From: Paenibacillus sp. Root444D2
Lineage (GTDB): Bacteria; Bacillota; Bacilli; Paenibacillales; NBRC-103111
Reading direction: 5' to 3'
NCBI RefSeq assembly: GCF_001426375.1
Contig: NZ_LMEO01000034.1
Location: 402,287 to 466,286, forward strand
DNA length: 64,000 nucleotides
Made by a program: the position numbers and the translations under genes. Of the stretch, positions 43,143 to 53,605 are shown in pieces. The notes beneath the pieces are model-generated. The model worked only from the letters and a program-made list of their open reading frames with translations. It made no database searches and had not been told where the DNA came from. How positions within the stretch are numbered: the first letter of the stretch is position 1; the number at the start of each line of letters is the position of its first letter.

Positions 43143-45092
43143 CTATGCGAGGAGCGTCTCCCACTCCTCATAACAAGCAGCGAGCGAACTCTTACGCTCA
43201 TCAACCGCAGCGGTCTTCTCTTGAACGAGCACATAGTTGTTGTACACAGCTGGGTCAGCAAGCTCCGCCTCCAAGGCCAACACTTCGTCTTCCAGCCGAG
43301 CGATGTCGAGCTCCAGCTGCTCCAGCTTACGCTGGCGGCTGCGTTCTTCGCGCTTCGCCAGCTTGTCTGCTTCGTAACCACCGGTACTCGCGGGTTCACT
43401 CTTCCCAGCCGAACCGCTGCCTCCAGCGGCCTTCTTCTCCGCTTCTTTGGCCAGACGCTTCGCTTCCATCTCGGCGAGCTCGGCCTTTTTCTCCACGTAA
43501 TCGTCATAGTTGCCGAGATAGCTCGTAAGCCCATCCTTCTGCAGATCCAGCATGCTCTCAGCCATCTTGTTCAGGAAGTAACGGTCATGGGAGATGAAGA
43601 GGAGTGTACCCTCGTAATCCATCAATGCCGACTCCAAAACCTCTTTACTATACAAATCCAAATGGTTGGTAGGCTCATCAAGGATCAAAACATTCGCTTT
43701 TTGCAGCATCAACTTGGCTAAGGCTACACGGGCCTTTTCACCGCCGCTTAAGGCAGCAACCTTTTTGAACACATCTTCGCCGCTAAAAAGAAAGCTCCCG
43801 AGCACCGTGCGAATGCGCGCTTCTTCCAGATGCGGGTACGTGTTCCACACTTCCTCAAGTACGTTGTTGGTCGGGGTCAGTCCCGTTTGTTCCTGATCGT
43901 AATAGCCAATCGTGACGCCCGCTCCCCACTTGAAGGTGCCTGCGTCTTGTTTGTGCTGACCAATTAATGTTTTAAGCAAGGTGGATTTACCCACACCGTT
44001 GGGTCCAATGAGCGCAGCGGTTTCCGAACGACGAAGCTGGAAGGAGACGCCGTCCAACAATCGTTTCTTTCCATCATAGGAAAGCGCCAAACGATCAACC
44101 TGCAGCACTTCCTTGCCGGAGGTCTGCTCGATTTCAAAAGAAAACGATGCCCGCTTCAGATCCCCCATCGGCTTATCGAGTCGATCCATTTTTTCCAGCT
44201 GCTTGCGGCGGCTCTGCGCTCTCTTCGTCGTGGAAGCACGCACAATGTTGCGCTGAACAAAATCCTCCAGCTTCGCAATTTCATCCTGCTGCTTTTCGAA
44301 CTGCTTCATTTCGATCTCATAATTAGCTTCTTTAATCTCGATGAATCGGGAGTAGTTTCCGGTATATCGCTTGGAAGCATTTCGCTCTATTTCATATATA
44401 GAAGTCACCAAAGCATCTAGGAAGAAACGGTCATGAGATACGACCAGAATAGCGCCAGGATAGCCGCGTAAATAACCTTCCAGCCAAGTTAGCGTCGGAA
44501 TGTCCAAATGGTTCGTCGGCTCATCGAGCATGAGCAGATCGGGTTCTTCGAGAAGCATTTTAGCAAGGGCAAGCCTTGTTTTCTGACCGCCGCTAAGCGT
44601 TTTGACTAGCGTATCCGGAGGAAACTGTCCAAAGCCCATCCCGTGCAAAATGCCGCGGATTTTCGCTTCAATTTCATAGCCGCCATGTTCACGAAACCAT
44701 TCGGAGCGTTGAGCATAACGATTCATCGTAGTTTCGTACTTTTTTTCGTCCGATATTAATTCAGGATCTGCCATTAACGCTTCAAGCTCTCGAAGCTCTC
44801 TCTCTGTCTCGAGCAAGGAACTAAACACGCTGAGCAGCTCGTTCCAGATAGACTTGTCCGTTTGCAGTCCGCTGTTTTGCTTCAAATAGCCGATTTTCGT
44901 TTCCTTCGCCTTGAATAAGTCGCCGCTGTCATAGGACATTTCGCCGGCAATAATTTGGAGCAGTGTCGATTTACCGGCGCCATTCACGCCAACTAAACCG
45001 ATCCGTTCCCTGTTTTCGATCTGAAGCGTTATATTGGAGAGTACGGAACGTACCCCATAGCTTTTGGAAATGTTAGAAACCTGTAATAGCAT
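43143..45092 (-). CDS. ABC-F family ATPase (YdiF-like)
   Basis: A 649-residue soluble protein with two ABC domains. Walker A motifs are GVNGAGKST (about 36) and GPNGVGKST (about 355). The signatures LSGGQKTRLALAK and LSGGEKARVALAK and Walker B LLMLDEPTNHLD and LILDEPTNHLD are intact. A linker domain (about 240-310) and a C-terminal Lys/Glu-rich coiled coil (about 545-640) complete it. ABC-F proteins of this type act on ribosomes. The length and the tsa/moaC/tat neighbours point to YdiF, but here the gene is inverted relative to its neighbours. Confidence 0.93.
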   Translation of the reverse strand: MLLQVSNISKSYGVRSVLSNITLQIENRERIGLVGVNGAGKSTLLQIIAGEMSYDSGDLFKAKETKIGYLKQNSGLQTDKSIWNELLSVFSSLLETERELRELEALMADPELISDEKKYETTMNRYAQRSEWFREHGGYEIEAKIRGILHGMGFGQFPPDTLVKTLSGGQKTRLALAKMLLEEPDLLMLDEPTNHLDIPTLTWLEGYLRGYPGAILVVSHDRFFLDALVTSIYEIERNASKRYTGNYSRFIEIKEANYEIEMKQFEKQQDEIAKLEDFVQRNIVRASTTKRAQSRRKQLEKMDRLDKPMGDLKRASFSFEIEQTSGKEVLQVDRLALSYDGKKRLLDGVSFQLRRSETAALIGPNGVGKSTLLKTLIGQHKQDAGTFKWGAGVTIGYYDQEQTGLTPTNNVLEEVWNTYPHLEEARIRTVLGSFLFSGEDVFKKVAALSGGEKARVALAKLMLQKANVLILDEPTNHLDLYSKEVLESALMDYEGTLLFISHDRYFLNKMAESMLDLQKDGLTSYLGNYDDYVEKKAELAEMEAKRLAKEAEKKAAGGSGSAGKSEPASTGGYEADKLAKREERSRQRKLEQLELDIARLEDEVLALEAELADPAVYNNYVLVQEKTAAVDERKSSLAACYEEWETLLA

Positions 45093-45243
45093 CTGCTGCT
45101 ACCTCCTGCTTATTAATGAAAGGACCTGAGCTTGCCCGCCCTTTCGCTCTCTTATAAATCCCATCAATTCACTAGTATACACCATGCGAGGCGGCATCGT
45201 ATGCTTAATTTTGCATAGATCAGAATGGGTGGGGGATGGGTAA

Positions 45244-46083
45244 ATGGTGCTTTTGAGGCATGCTAATCATAAAGGCTTTACGTTCTTGCCCCTGCTTCTG
45301 TTGATATTTCTATGTCAAGGCGTAACAAGCCCATCAGACAGTGGGAGGCAGTCCATATCAGCAATTCCCAAGTCTAGTTCAACCACTTCCCCAGCAGCAT
45401 TCACGATAATGACGTTTAATATCCACCACGGTGAAGGTTTAGATGGTAGAGTAAATATAAAACGTATTGCTGATCTCATCCAAAATGGAAAAGCCGACGT
45501 CATCGCCTTGCAAGAAGTGGATCGGTACCGCTGGCGCAGCGGGTATGTGGATCAAGCGAAGGAATTGGCCGAGCTTCTTGGGATGGATATGCGTTTTGCA
45601 CCTAGTTTAACCTATACGGTTGGGCAATATGGCAATGCGATTCTGAGCAGATATCCCATTGAGGATAGCAGCTACACGCTGCTTCCAGGTAATAAGGAAA
45701 CTAGAAGTCTGTTAGAGGTTAAAATCAAGGTTAATTCTGAATCTGTTCGAATAGCCGACACACATTTGGGTCTTTCCAAAGAGGATCGAAGCCTTCAACT
45801 TGCGCGTATTTCAGAAATGGTAACAAAACACGATGATCCACTTGTTATCGCGGGGGATTTTAATATGGAATTAGACGCCATCCCGTTAAAAATAGATACA
45901 GCGAAGCTCACCAATGTGCCATTACGAGATGATGTGAAATCGACATTTGTGGATGGAAAAAGGATCGATTACATCTTTACAAATAGGAAGAATGTCGAAT
46001 CTTCATGGGCGATTCCGACGATATTCTCGGACCATTTTCCCGTAATAACGCTCATTCGTCTGGGGTCTTCGGTGCGAGTATAG
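45244..46083 (+). CDS. Exported endonuclease/exonuclease/phosphatase-family protein
   Basis: A 279-residue protein with an N-terminal signal sequence (hydrophobic about 12-27), a Ser/Thr-rich linker and an EEP catalytic domain. Motifs: TFNIHHGEG, IALQEVDR (metal Glu), GNAILSRYPI, VIAGDFNMELD, RIDYIF and SDHFPV (catalytic His). Family members cleave phosphodiesters of nucleic acids, sphingomyelin or phosphoinositides; the substrate here is not evident. Divergent from ABC-F. Confidence 0.88.
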   Translation: MVLLRHANHKGFTFLPLLLLIFLCQGVTSPSDSGRQSISAIPKSSSTTSPAAFTIMTFNIHHGEGLDGRVNIKRIADLIQNGKADVIALQEVDRYRWRSGYVDQAKELAELLGMDMRFAPSLTYTVGQYGNAILSRYPIEDSSYTLLPGNKETRSLLEVKIKVNSESVRIADTHLGLSKEDRSLQLARISEMVTKHDDPLVIAGDFNMELDAIPLKIDTAKLTNVPLRDDVKSTFVDGKRIDYIFTNRKNVESSWAIPTIFSDHFPVITLIRLGSSVRV

Positions 46084-46148
46084 TTTTTTTCCTTGTTTAT
46101 GTTAAAATGGGGGAAACCACTCCTCGTTAGGGAAGGGCTGAAGCTAGT

Positions 46149-46778
46149 ATGAACATCCGAGAGCGGAAAATCGAATTACGCAAAGAAATGGAAGAACTGC
46201 GCTCCTCCATCATGTCTGAAGAACGTGAAGAGAAGCAGCAGCGCATAAATGAAAGATTAAAAAAACTATGCAGCGATAGGCTTCTTGTGCATGGACAGAA
46301 TGAACCGTCCGCCCCGCCTACGATCATGAGTTATATGCCTTTTCGGTCTGAGCCGGATGTTGCCCCTATGATGGAATGGTGTTGGCAGCAGGGAATTCGT
46401 GTGCTTGTGCCGAAGGTTGTAGCAGATACGAAGACAATGAATTTGCATGTCATAAGCAGCTATGAAGATGTGGAAAGCGGGGCATGGGGCATCAGAGAAC
46501 CTCGCAACGAGGTGCCGATTGAGCACGATTTGTCCACCTTATCTATGATCTTAGTGCCAGGGCTTGCTTTTGATTTGGATTTCGGTAGATTAGGTTATGG
46601 AGGCGGTTTTTATGATCGCTTCATGCAGCTATTTGCTGCGCGCGGGCTTAAGAGACCATTTGCGGTTGCGGCCGCTTTTGATAATCAATTGATTCCTGCG
46701 GTTCCTTCTTCCTGGCATGATTTCCGAGTTGACGGGATCGTTACCGAGAGCAAAATGGTCTTCAAATCAGAATCCTAA
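46149..46778 (+). CDS. 5-formyltetrahydrofolate cyclo-ligase
   Basis: A 209-residue enzyme converting 5-formyl-THF to 5,10-methenyl-THF with ATP. The N-terminal basic helix [14 protein letters not shown], the folate-site region, and the hallmark LVPGLAFDL plus [13 protein letters not shown] near residue 155 are present. A long Gln/Lys linker at about 35-55 is slightly expanded. It precedes moaC by 16 bp, so the two probably form an operon; the pairing in B. subtilis is with other genes. Confidence 0.93.
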   Translation: MNIRERKIELRKEMEELRSSIMSEEREEKQQRINERLKKLCSDRLLVHGQNEPSAPPTIMSYMPFRSEPDVAPMMEWCWQQGIRVLVPKVVADTKTMNLHVISSYEDVESGAWGIREPRNEVPIEHDLSTLSMILVPGLAFDLDFGRLGYGGGFYDRFMQLFAARGLKRPFAVAAAFDNQLIPAVPSSWHDFRVDGIVTESKMVFKSES

Positions 46779-46794
46779 AACAGAGGTGAGTGCT

Positions 46795-47283
46795 TTGCCC
46801 GATTCTTTCCCATTAACCCATTTTAATGAGCAGGGACGAGCACGAATGGTCGACATTTCGGACAAAACAGAGACGAAGCGTACGGCTACTGCGCGTTCCA
46901 CTTTAATCATGAAGAGCGAAACGCTTGATTTAATTAAGCAGGGTAAAATGAAAAAAGGCGACGTCCTCGCCGTTGCGCAAGTGGCTGGCATCATGGCCGC
47001 CAAAAAAACGTCAGACTGGATTCCGATGTGCCATCCGATTGCGCTGTCGGGCATTGATATTCAGTTTGCTGATAATGGCAACAATGAACTTTACATAGAA
47101 GCAACTGTCCGGACGACGGGTCCAACTGGCGTTGAGATGGAGGCATTAACTGCCGTATCCGCCGCCGCGTTAACCGTCTACGACATGTGCAAAGCAGTAG
47201 AGAAGGATATGATTATCAGCTCCACGCTGCTTGTCCTCAAAACAGGCGGCAAAAACGGGGATTTTCACAGACAAGATAGTTGA
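46795..47283 (+). CDS. moaC: Cyclic pyranopterin monophosphate synthase
   Basis: A 162-residue enzyme of molybdenum cofactor synthesis. [15 protein letters not shown] at the N-terminus, [28 protein letters not shown], and [13 protein letters not shown] with the catalytic Asp and Lys are all present. I chose the TTG at 46795, which follows GAGGTG; a GTG at 46786 and the upstream frame that begins inside the folate gene are less likely. MoaB and a MoeA-like gene follow on the same strand. Confidence 0.95.
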   Translation: MPDSFPLTHFNEQGRARMVDISDKTETKRTATARSTLIMKSETLDLIKQGKMKKGDVLAVAQVAGIMAAKKTSDWIPMCHPIALSGIDIQFADNGNNELYIEATVRTTGPTGVEMEALTAVSAAALTVYDMCKAVEKDMIISSTLLVLKTGGKNGDFHRQDS

Positions 47284-47394
47284 CAGTGACGCGACTAGAC
47301 AGATAAAGCAGTTTTTTTCATAGAAATGAAAGTCGACGATCACTCAGGTTAGTGGGGTTATCTCATTCAGTTAACAAGGGAGAGGTGACGAAGG

Positions 47395-47886
47395 ATGCAC
47401 TGGAAAGTTGCGATTTTGACAGCCAGTGACCGCGGTTACCGAGGAGAACGAGAAGACACTAGCGCTCAGGTAATCCGCGAGCTGATTGAAGAGGAAATTC
47501 AAGGCGAGATCATCGAATACCGGGTCGTTCCGGATGAGATGGATGAAATCATGGCTTCATTAATAGAAATGACGGATTATTATCAGGCAGATTTGATTTT
47601 AACGACTGGCGGAACGGGACTAGCCCCCCGAGATGTAACACCGGAAGCAACGCTCAATGTGATTGATCGAGTTGCACCTGGTTTTGCAGAAGCCATGCGG
47701 ATGATTTCGATGCAAAAAACGCGGAAAGCGATGCTTTCCAGAGCGGTATCCGGCATTCGCGGGCGCACGCTGATCATTAATTTGCCGGGCAGCCCCAAGG
47801 GCGTGCAGGAAAATCTGATGGCGATTATCGATCAGCTTCCGCATGCGTTAGGGATTTTGACAGGCAAAGAAGGTGACCATGGGTGA
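47395..47886 (+). CDS. moaB: Molybdenum cofactor biosynthesis protein MoaB/MogA family
   Basis: A 163-residue molybdopterin-binding-fold protein. AILTASDRGYRGEREDTS starts the domain, DLILTTGGTGLAPRDVTPEA carries the molybdopterin/ATP loop, and TLIINLPGSPKG is the third motif. In bacteria this family adenylates molybdopterin or is a paralogue of that enzyme. The AAGGGAGAGG upstream of the ATG is a strong site. It lies between moaC and the MoeA-like gene. Confidence 0.93.
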   Translation: MHWKVAILTASDRGYRGEREDTSAQVIRELIEEEIQGEIIEYRVVPDEMDEIMASLIEMTDYYQADLILTTGGTGLAPRDVTPEATLNVIDRVAPGFAEAMRMISMQKTRKAMLSRAVSGIRGRTLIINLPGSPKGVQENLMAIIDQLPHALGILTGKEGDHG

Positions 47887-47932
47887 GCGAACGGGAGCTA
47901 ATTGCCAGGGTCAAGCAAGAAGGTGACCCTAA

Positions 47933-48946
47933 ATGAGTAAACATGAATCCATGCTGCGCGAGGTTAAAGTCGAAGATGCCATCGGCATGATTTTACCTCA
48001 TGATCTGACTCAGATTTTGCCTGGCGAGTTCAAAGGGCGCCTGTTTCGCAAAGGCCATCAGGTGACGGAGGCCGATATTCCTGCGCTTCTGAGCATCGGC
48101 AAAGAGCATATCTACGTGATGGAGCTGCAGCCTGGCTACCTGCATGAGGATGAAGCTGCGCTGCGCATGGCGCGGGCGATTGCTGGGGATGGGCTCACAC
48201 TGACGGAGCCGCACGAGGGCAAAGTGAACGTGAAATCGGCGATTCACGGCTTGGTCAAGATCGATAAGGCGTTCGTCGACAGCGTGAACGCTATCGATGA
48301 GGTCGTGTTGTCGACGATTCGGAGCAACACGGTCGTTCAGGCAGGCGCTTCGCTAGTTGGCACGCGGGTGATCCCGCTGATTGTAGACGAAGCGAAGGTT
48401 GCAGAGGTCGAGCGTCTGGCTGCCACTCGACGTGAGGAGGGCTTCACCTTGCTTGAGGTGAAGCCGTTTCGCAAGCTGCGCGTCGGCGTTATTACGACGG
48501 GCAGCGAGGTCTTCAAGGGCCGAATCAAGGATAAATTCGGCCCGGTTGTGAAGGAGAAGGTCGCGCAGCTCGGCTCCGAGGTTGTAGACCAACGCTTCGT
48601 GTCGGATGACAGCGAAGCGATTGTGGGTGAGATCCACGCGCTGCTAGCGCTGGGCGTGGATCTGGTTTTGGTCACGGGCGGCATGTCCGTGGACCCGGAC
48701 GATCGGACACCGGGTGCGATCAAGCAGGCCGGCGCCCGCGTGGTCAGCTACGGCACGCCGATGCTGCCGGGCTCGATGCTGATGATCGCCTATCTGGGCG
48801 ATGTGCCGATCATGGGCTTGCCGGGTTGCGTGATGCACGACCCGTACACGTCCTTTGATGTGCTGCTCCCGCGGATTTGCGCGGGTGAGACTATCGTGCG
48901 CACCGACATTACGGAGATGGGGTACGGTGGGTTTTATCAGTGCTAG
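47933..48946 (+). CDS. MoeA-like molybdopterin-binding protein
   Basis: A 337-residue protein. The N-terminal region (about 1-160), VEDAIGMILPHDLTQI, resembles but is shorter than classical MoeA. The C-terminal molybdopterin-binding domain (about 175-320) has GVITTGSEVF, VLVTGGMSVDPDDRTPGAI, and MGLPGCVMHDPYTSFDVLLP. This is the Firmicute molybdopterin-binding subgroup often called MoeA-like rather than full-length MoeA (about 400 residues). It probably acts in molybdate insertion (inference). The gene is GC-rich compared with its neighbours. Confidence 0.88.
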   Translation: MSKHESMLREVKVEDAIGMILPHDLTQILPGEFKGRLFRKGHQVTEADIPALLSIGKEHIYVMELQPGYLHEDEAALRMARAIAGDGLTLTEPHEGKVNVKSAIHGLVKIDKAFVDSVNAIDEVVLSTIRSNTVVQAGASLVGTRVIPLIVDEAKVAEVERLAATRREEGFTLLEVKPFRKLRVGVITTGSEVFKGRIKDKFGPVVKEKVAQLGSEVVDQRFVSDDSEAIVGEIHALLALGVDLVLVTGGMSVDPDDRTPGAIKQAGARVVSYGTPMLPGSMLMIAYLGDVPIMGLPGCVMHDPYTSFDVLLPRICAGETIVRTDITEMGYGGFYQC

Positions 48947-49126
48947 CTAATGCTACAGCTAGCGTCTTCCTTTTTAAAGCACATTCGGACATTTTGCTGC
49001 ATTTTGTGCATGTAATTGGGTGAATTTGTTTCTTATCTAGACTAGAGACTTCGTTGCCGATTTGTCTGTTTGCTTATTTGTTTTACGGTTTATTTGATGT
49101 CGCAACAAATGATGGAGATGAAGTCC

Positions 49127-49789
49127 ATGTTTCAAAATATCGGTTTCACCGAGCTCTTATTAATAGCAGTCGTTGCTCTTGTCCTATTTGGACCGCAGAA
49201 GCTGCCCGAAATTGGCCGCGTGCTTGGGCGCACGATCAGGGATTTTAAGAAAGGCGCTCACGCCCTGCTGAACGATGAGCCTGAGGAAGCGCCAAAGCCG
49301 GCAGCCCAGGTCAAACCTGCTCCGCAGGTTTCGACTCAAGGCGAAGCAGCCTCGTCTAACGCTGTCGAAGCAGATGCTCCTTCCGAGAGAGCGGCAGTGG
49401 CGTTTGTAACGGCAGCTCCCTCATTAGTCAAGATGGCTGTCGACCCGAGTACAGCTACACCAGAAGTAGCGGAGTCAGGTACTTCAGCGACTTCTGAGTC
49501 TGAAGCAGTCCATGCATCTGTCCAGCCCGAGCAGGCAATGGCAGCGGCTCTTACGCCATCGGTTGACGCGTCTTCTGCACACTCGGGTTCGTCTACTGCA
49601 ACCGCAGCATCTGTCCCACCAGTTATCCCAACGGATGTACCTTCTGTCTCTTCGGCAGCAGTCTCCACTGTGGAAGCACCGTCGGTCACTCCGACGCCAC
49701 CCGCTCGAACGGACGCACCACCTGCCTCCCCGAAAGCGCCAACGGCGCCTATCGCGCCTACAAGCAACACGCGGCGTCTACCAGATTAG
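49127..49789 (+). CDS. tatA: Twin-arginine translocase subunit TatA with long low-complexity tail
   Basis: A 220-residue Tat pore-forming subunit. The first about 50 residues are a typical TatA: one membrane helix (GFTELLLIAVVALVLFGP), FGPQKLPEIGRVLG and the amphipathic helix. The remaining about 165 residues are Ala/Pro/Ser/Thr/Val-rich and unstructured-looking; common TatA proteins are only 60-90 residues. I chose the ATG at 49127 after GGAGATGAAG. tatC follows 70 bp later. With the Mo-cofactor genes, export of molybdoenzymes is plausible. Confidence 0.9.
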   Translation: MFQNIGFTELLLIAVVALVLFGPQKLPEIGRVLGRTIRDFKKGAHALLNDEPEEAPKPAAQVKPAPQVSTQGEAASSNAVEADAPSERAAVAFVTAAPSLVKMAVDPSTATPEVAESGTSATSESEAVHASVQPEQAMAAALTPSVDASSAHSGSSTATAASVPPVIPTDVPSVSSAAVSTVEAPSVTPTPPARTDAPPASPKAPTAPIAPTSNTRRLPD

Positions 49790-49859
49790 CCGCTTTCTTT
49801 TCAGCATAACAAGTGCTTCAGCCTTATAGGTTTGATCCACTAGATCAGGTTGGTGAAAT

Positions 49860-50618
49860 ATGACAACGAACGAAGAAATGTCACTCGTAGAACACCTTGG
49901 TGAGCTGCGCAAACGAATCATGTGGGTACTGGTCGTCCTGGTCATAGGGATGGTAGGCGGACTAATCTGCGCGAAGCCGATCATTCGTTACCTCAAAAAC
50001 ATTCCGCCTGCTGACAGCATCAGTTGGAACGTTTTTTCCCCGTGGGATGCCCTGCGTTTGTATATGAATTTTGGATTGGCCGTAGGGATTCTAATTACCC
50101 TCCCGGTTATTCTTTATCATATATGGGCGTTTGTTAAGCCTGGCTTGCGTGAGGCTGAGCAGAAGGCTTCGATTATTTATATTCCTTATGCGTTTTTGCT
50201 ATTTTTAGTAGGTCTTTCCTTCGGTTATTGGGTTGTTTTTCCGATGGCCTTTTATTTTACTTCCTCCATTAGCCGGAGTCTCGAGATCACAGAGATGTAT
50301 GGGGCGGCGCAATATTTTACATTCATGTTCAACATCATTCTTCCATTGGCCATTGTATTTGAGATGCCGATTGTTGTGATGTTCCTCACGAAGATTCGTC
50401 TTTTGAATCCGAAGCGTCTGCACAAGTTCAGAAGATATGCTTACATGCTGCTCGTTATTTTAGCTACGGTTATCACGCCGCCGGATGCGATATCGGCTAT
50501 CTTAGTGGCTTTGCCACTTATCGTTTTGTATGAATTTAGCGTATTTATGTCAGGATTCATCTATCGTAAACAGTTGGCGAAGGATGCTGAGTGGGAGCGG
50601 GAGTTCGGTCCTAAATGA
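49860..50618 (+). CDS. tatC: Sec-independent translocase protein TatC
   Basis: A 252-residue six-helix membrane protein that recognises twin-arginine signals. The N-terminal MSLVEHLGELRKRI with the conserved Glu, SPWDALRLYMNFGLAVGILI, PVILYHIWAFVKPGLR and GVLFGYWVVFP-like SFGYWVVFP are diagnostic, and it ends with a short cytoplasmic tail. Length typical of bacilli (about 245-255). It forms the translocase with the upstream TatA. Confidence 0.95.
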   Translation: MTTNEEMSLVEHLGELRKRIMWVLVVLVIGMVGGLICAKPIIRYLKNIPPADSISWNVFSPWDALRLYMNFGLAVGILITLPVILYHIWAFVKPGLREAEQKASIIYIPYAFLLFLVGLSFGYWVVFPMAFYFTSSISRSLEITEMYGAAQYFTFMFNIILPLAIVFEMPIVVMFLTKIRLLNPKRLHKFRRYAYMLLVILATVITPPDAISAILVALPLIVLYEFSVFMSGFIYRKQLAKDAEWEREFGPK

Positions 50619-50619
50619 T

Positions 50620-50652
50620 AAAACAGTCTGCGTAACGTGCAGGCTGTTTTTC
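50620..50652 (+). terminator. Rho-independent terminator
   Basis: AAAACAGTCTGC pairs with GCAGGCTGTTTT followed by TCTTTTTT, after tatC. Confidence 0.85.
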
Positions 50653-50732
50653 TTTTTTCGAAGGGAATATTTGTTTTTCATTTGGGTAGAATGAGGGGGG
50701 TGTCCAAAAGAATGAAAAATGTGTAAAAGGAC

Positions 50733-50761
50733 TTGCAAATTACTCCCAGAATGAGTATCAT
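50733..50761 (+). promoter_or_regulatory. groESL promoter
   Basis: TTGCAA at 50733-50738 and TATCAT at 50756-50761 with a 17-bp spacer form a sigma-A promoter directly upstream of the CIRCE element. Confidence 0.85.
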
Positions 50762-50772
50762 AAGAATTGTTG

Positions 50773-50799
50773 TTAGCACTAAACACATTCGAGTGCTAA
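50773..50799. promoter_or_regulatory. CIRCE operator (HrcA site)
   Basis: TTAGCACTA, nine bases, GAGTGCTAA match the CIRCE consensus (9-9-9) with one mismatch. HrcA repression of groES-groEL is therefore expected, released at heat shock. Confidence 0.95.
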
Positions 50800-50846
50800 T
50801 AACCGAATACACCCATTACCAATTTTCTAAAGGAGGCTATTTTTCC

Positions 50847-51128
50847 ATGATCAGACCGTTAGGTGATCGAGTAATCATTGAAGCCGTTGCGAAAGAGGAG
50901 ACTACAGCAAGTGGCATCGTGCTGCCAGATACAGCTAAAGAAAAACCACAAGAAGGTAAAGTTGTAGCCGTAGGCGCAGGCGCGTTGAAAGATGGCGTAC
51001 GTGTTCCGCTTGAAGTAAGCGAAGGCGACCGCATCATTTTCTCCAAATACGCTGGAACTGAAGTGAAATACGAAGGCCGCGAACTGTTGATCTTGCGCGA
51101 AAGCGACATTCTCGCTGTATTAGCCTAA
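50847..51128 (+). CDS. groES: Co-chaperonin GroES
   Basis: A 93-residue co-chaperonin that caps the GroEL ring. [18 protein letters not shown] is the standard N-terminus, with the mobile loop [20 protein letters not shown] and the closing DILAVLA. The ATG follows AAAGGAGG; the longer frame from 50733 would run through the promoter and CIRCE element and is not used. First gene of the heat-shock operon. Confidence 0.97.
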   Translation: MIRPLGDRVIIEAVAKEETTASGIVLPDTAKEKPQEGKVVAVGAGALKDGVRVPLEVSEGDRIIFSKYAGTEVKYEGRELLILRESDILAVLA

Positions 51129-51207
51129 ATTTAGCAGGATATAGATCGGCAACACGTATACTTAGTTTTTCCGTATTACTACTTACTATGTACAGGTTCT
51201 AAATTAG

Positions 51208-52851
<1,644 letters not shown>

Positions 52852-52883
52852 TTTTTACATCAGCCCATTAAATAGCTCTATTG

Positions 52884-52908
52884 AAAGGCTCCTTCGGGAG
52901 CCTTTTTT
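52884..52908 (+). terminator. Rho-independent terminator after groEL
   Basis: AAAGGCTCC, TTCG loop, GGAGCCTTTTTT. Confidence 0.93.
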
Positions 52909-53040
52909 ATTTTGAAATCACAGAAAAATCACTTACCCACGAAACTGGTGACATGGTGTAAGATCATTCGTTTACAGATTACATTGATGTTAAGTCTGAT
53001 GGTACAATTAAATAAAATCCAGACAAGGTGGTGTACCTAA

Positions 53041-53217
53041 ATGGAGCAAACTGAGGTTTTAAAAAAATTGATCAGAATGACTGGAGAGCGAGCTAGGATT
53101 GACGCCAAAGCGAATGACACCTATGTGGTATATAAGAATAACCAAAATCAACTCGTTAAAGAACATGCCAATGGAATAACTGAATTGTTGAAAGGTGAGG
53201 AATCGGGGCGTGCTTGA
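53041..53217 (+). CDS. Small hypothetical protein (58 residues)
   Basis: A 58-residue basic-to-neutral protein. The ATG at 53041 follows AAGGTGG by a good distance, and the frame closes with TGA. It starts MEQTEVLKKLIRMTGE, has a central beta-like DTYVVYKNNQNQLVKE and ends with a short acidic tail. It has no cysteine and no membrane segment. I know no named family. It stands alone after groESL in a region otherwise filled with repeats; a proper ribosome binding site and balanced composition make it more likely than not a gene. Confidence 0.65.
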   Translation: MEQTEVLKKLIRMTGERARIDAKANDTYVVYKNNQNQLVKEHANGITELLKGEESGRA

Positions 53218-53247
53218 ACCAGCACTTGGTAATCAGAACTTGCTGAG

Positions 53248-53421
53248 GGAACGTCGATGCGTTATTGGTCGAAAAATGCGCGAAATCATGAGGTAGAGGA
53301 ACGACGATGCGTTACTTCGTGGTTTTTGCCTCCAAATCGTTCATTTTGATCAAATAGCGCACTCACGTTCCCCCAATTGGATAATAGCGGCAGATTTCCT
53401 GAAATAACGGATCGACGTTCC
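53248..53421. repeat. Phased 19-bp repeat element, GGAACG family
   Basis: Four 19-mers near GGAACGTCGATGCGTTATT start at 53248, 53298, 53353 and 53403 (spacing 50, 55, 50). The first two are in one orientation and the last two in the other, so the whole 174-bp element is a large dyad. It occupies the gap after the small gene. The rest of 53422-53550 holds only a TTGACA at 53498 with a TATAGT downstream, a possible promoter for a short transcript. Confidence 0.82.
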
Positions 53422-53552
53422 TTAACTAGAGATTGGGCAGGCTTCCCTTGCCCATATTAGGATAAAGTGAGCAGCAATAAATAAAACTAAGAAAGCTTGA
53501 CAAGTATAACGCTACTGTATAGTAATTTTTTTGAGAAAACGTCCAATTTCAA

Positions 53553-53596
53553 TAAAGGGCTGCCCTTAAATACTACTTATGGGACAGCCCTTATTT
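53553..53596. terminator. Terminator of the diguanylate cyclase gene
   Basis: AAGGGCTGCCC pairs with GGGACAGCCCTT, with flanking A and T tracts; it can work in both directions. Confidence 0.8.
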
Positions 53597-53605
53597 CGCT
53601 TGATT

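Noticed and set aside
48942..48980. Terminator after the moeA-like gene
   Set aside because: GCTAGC palindrome halves exist, but the stem is short and the T-tract is displaced; not confident enough to list.
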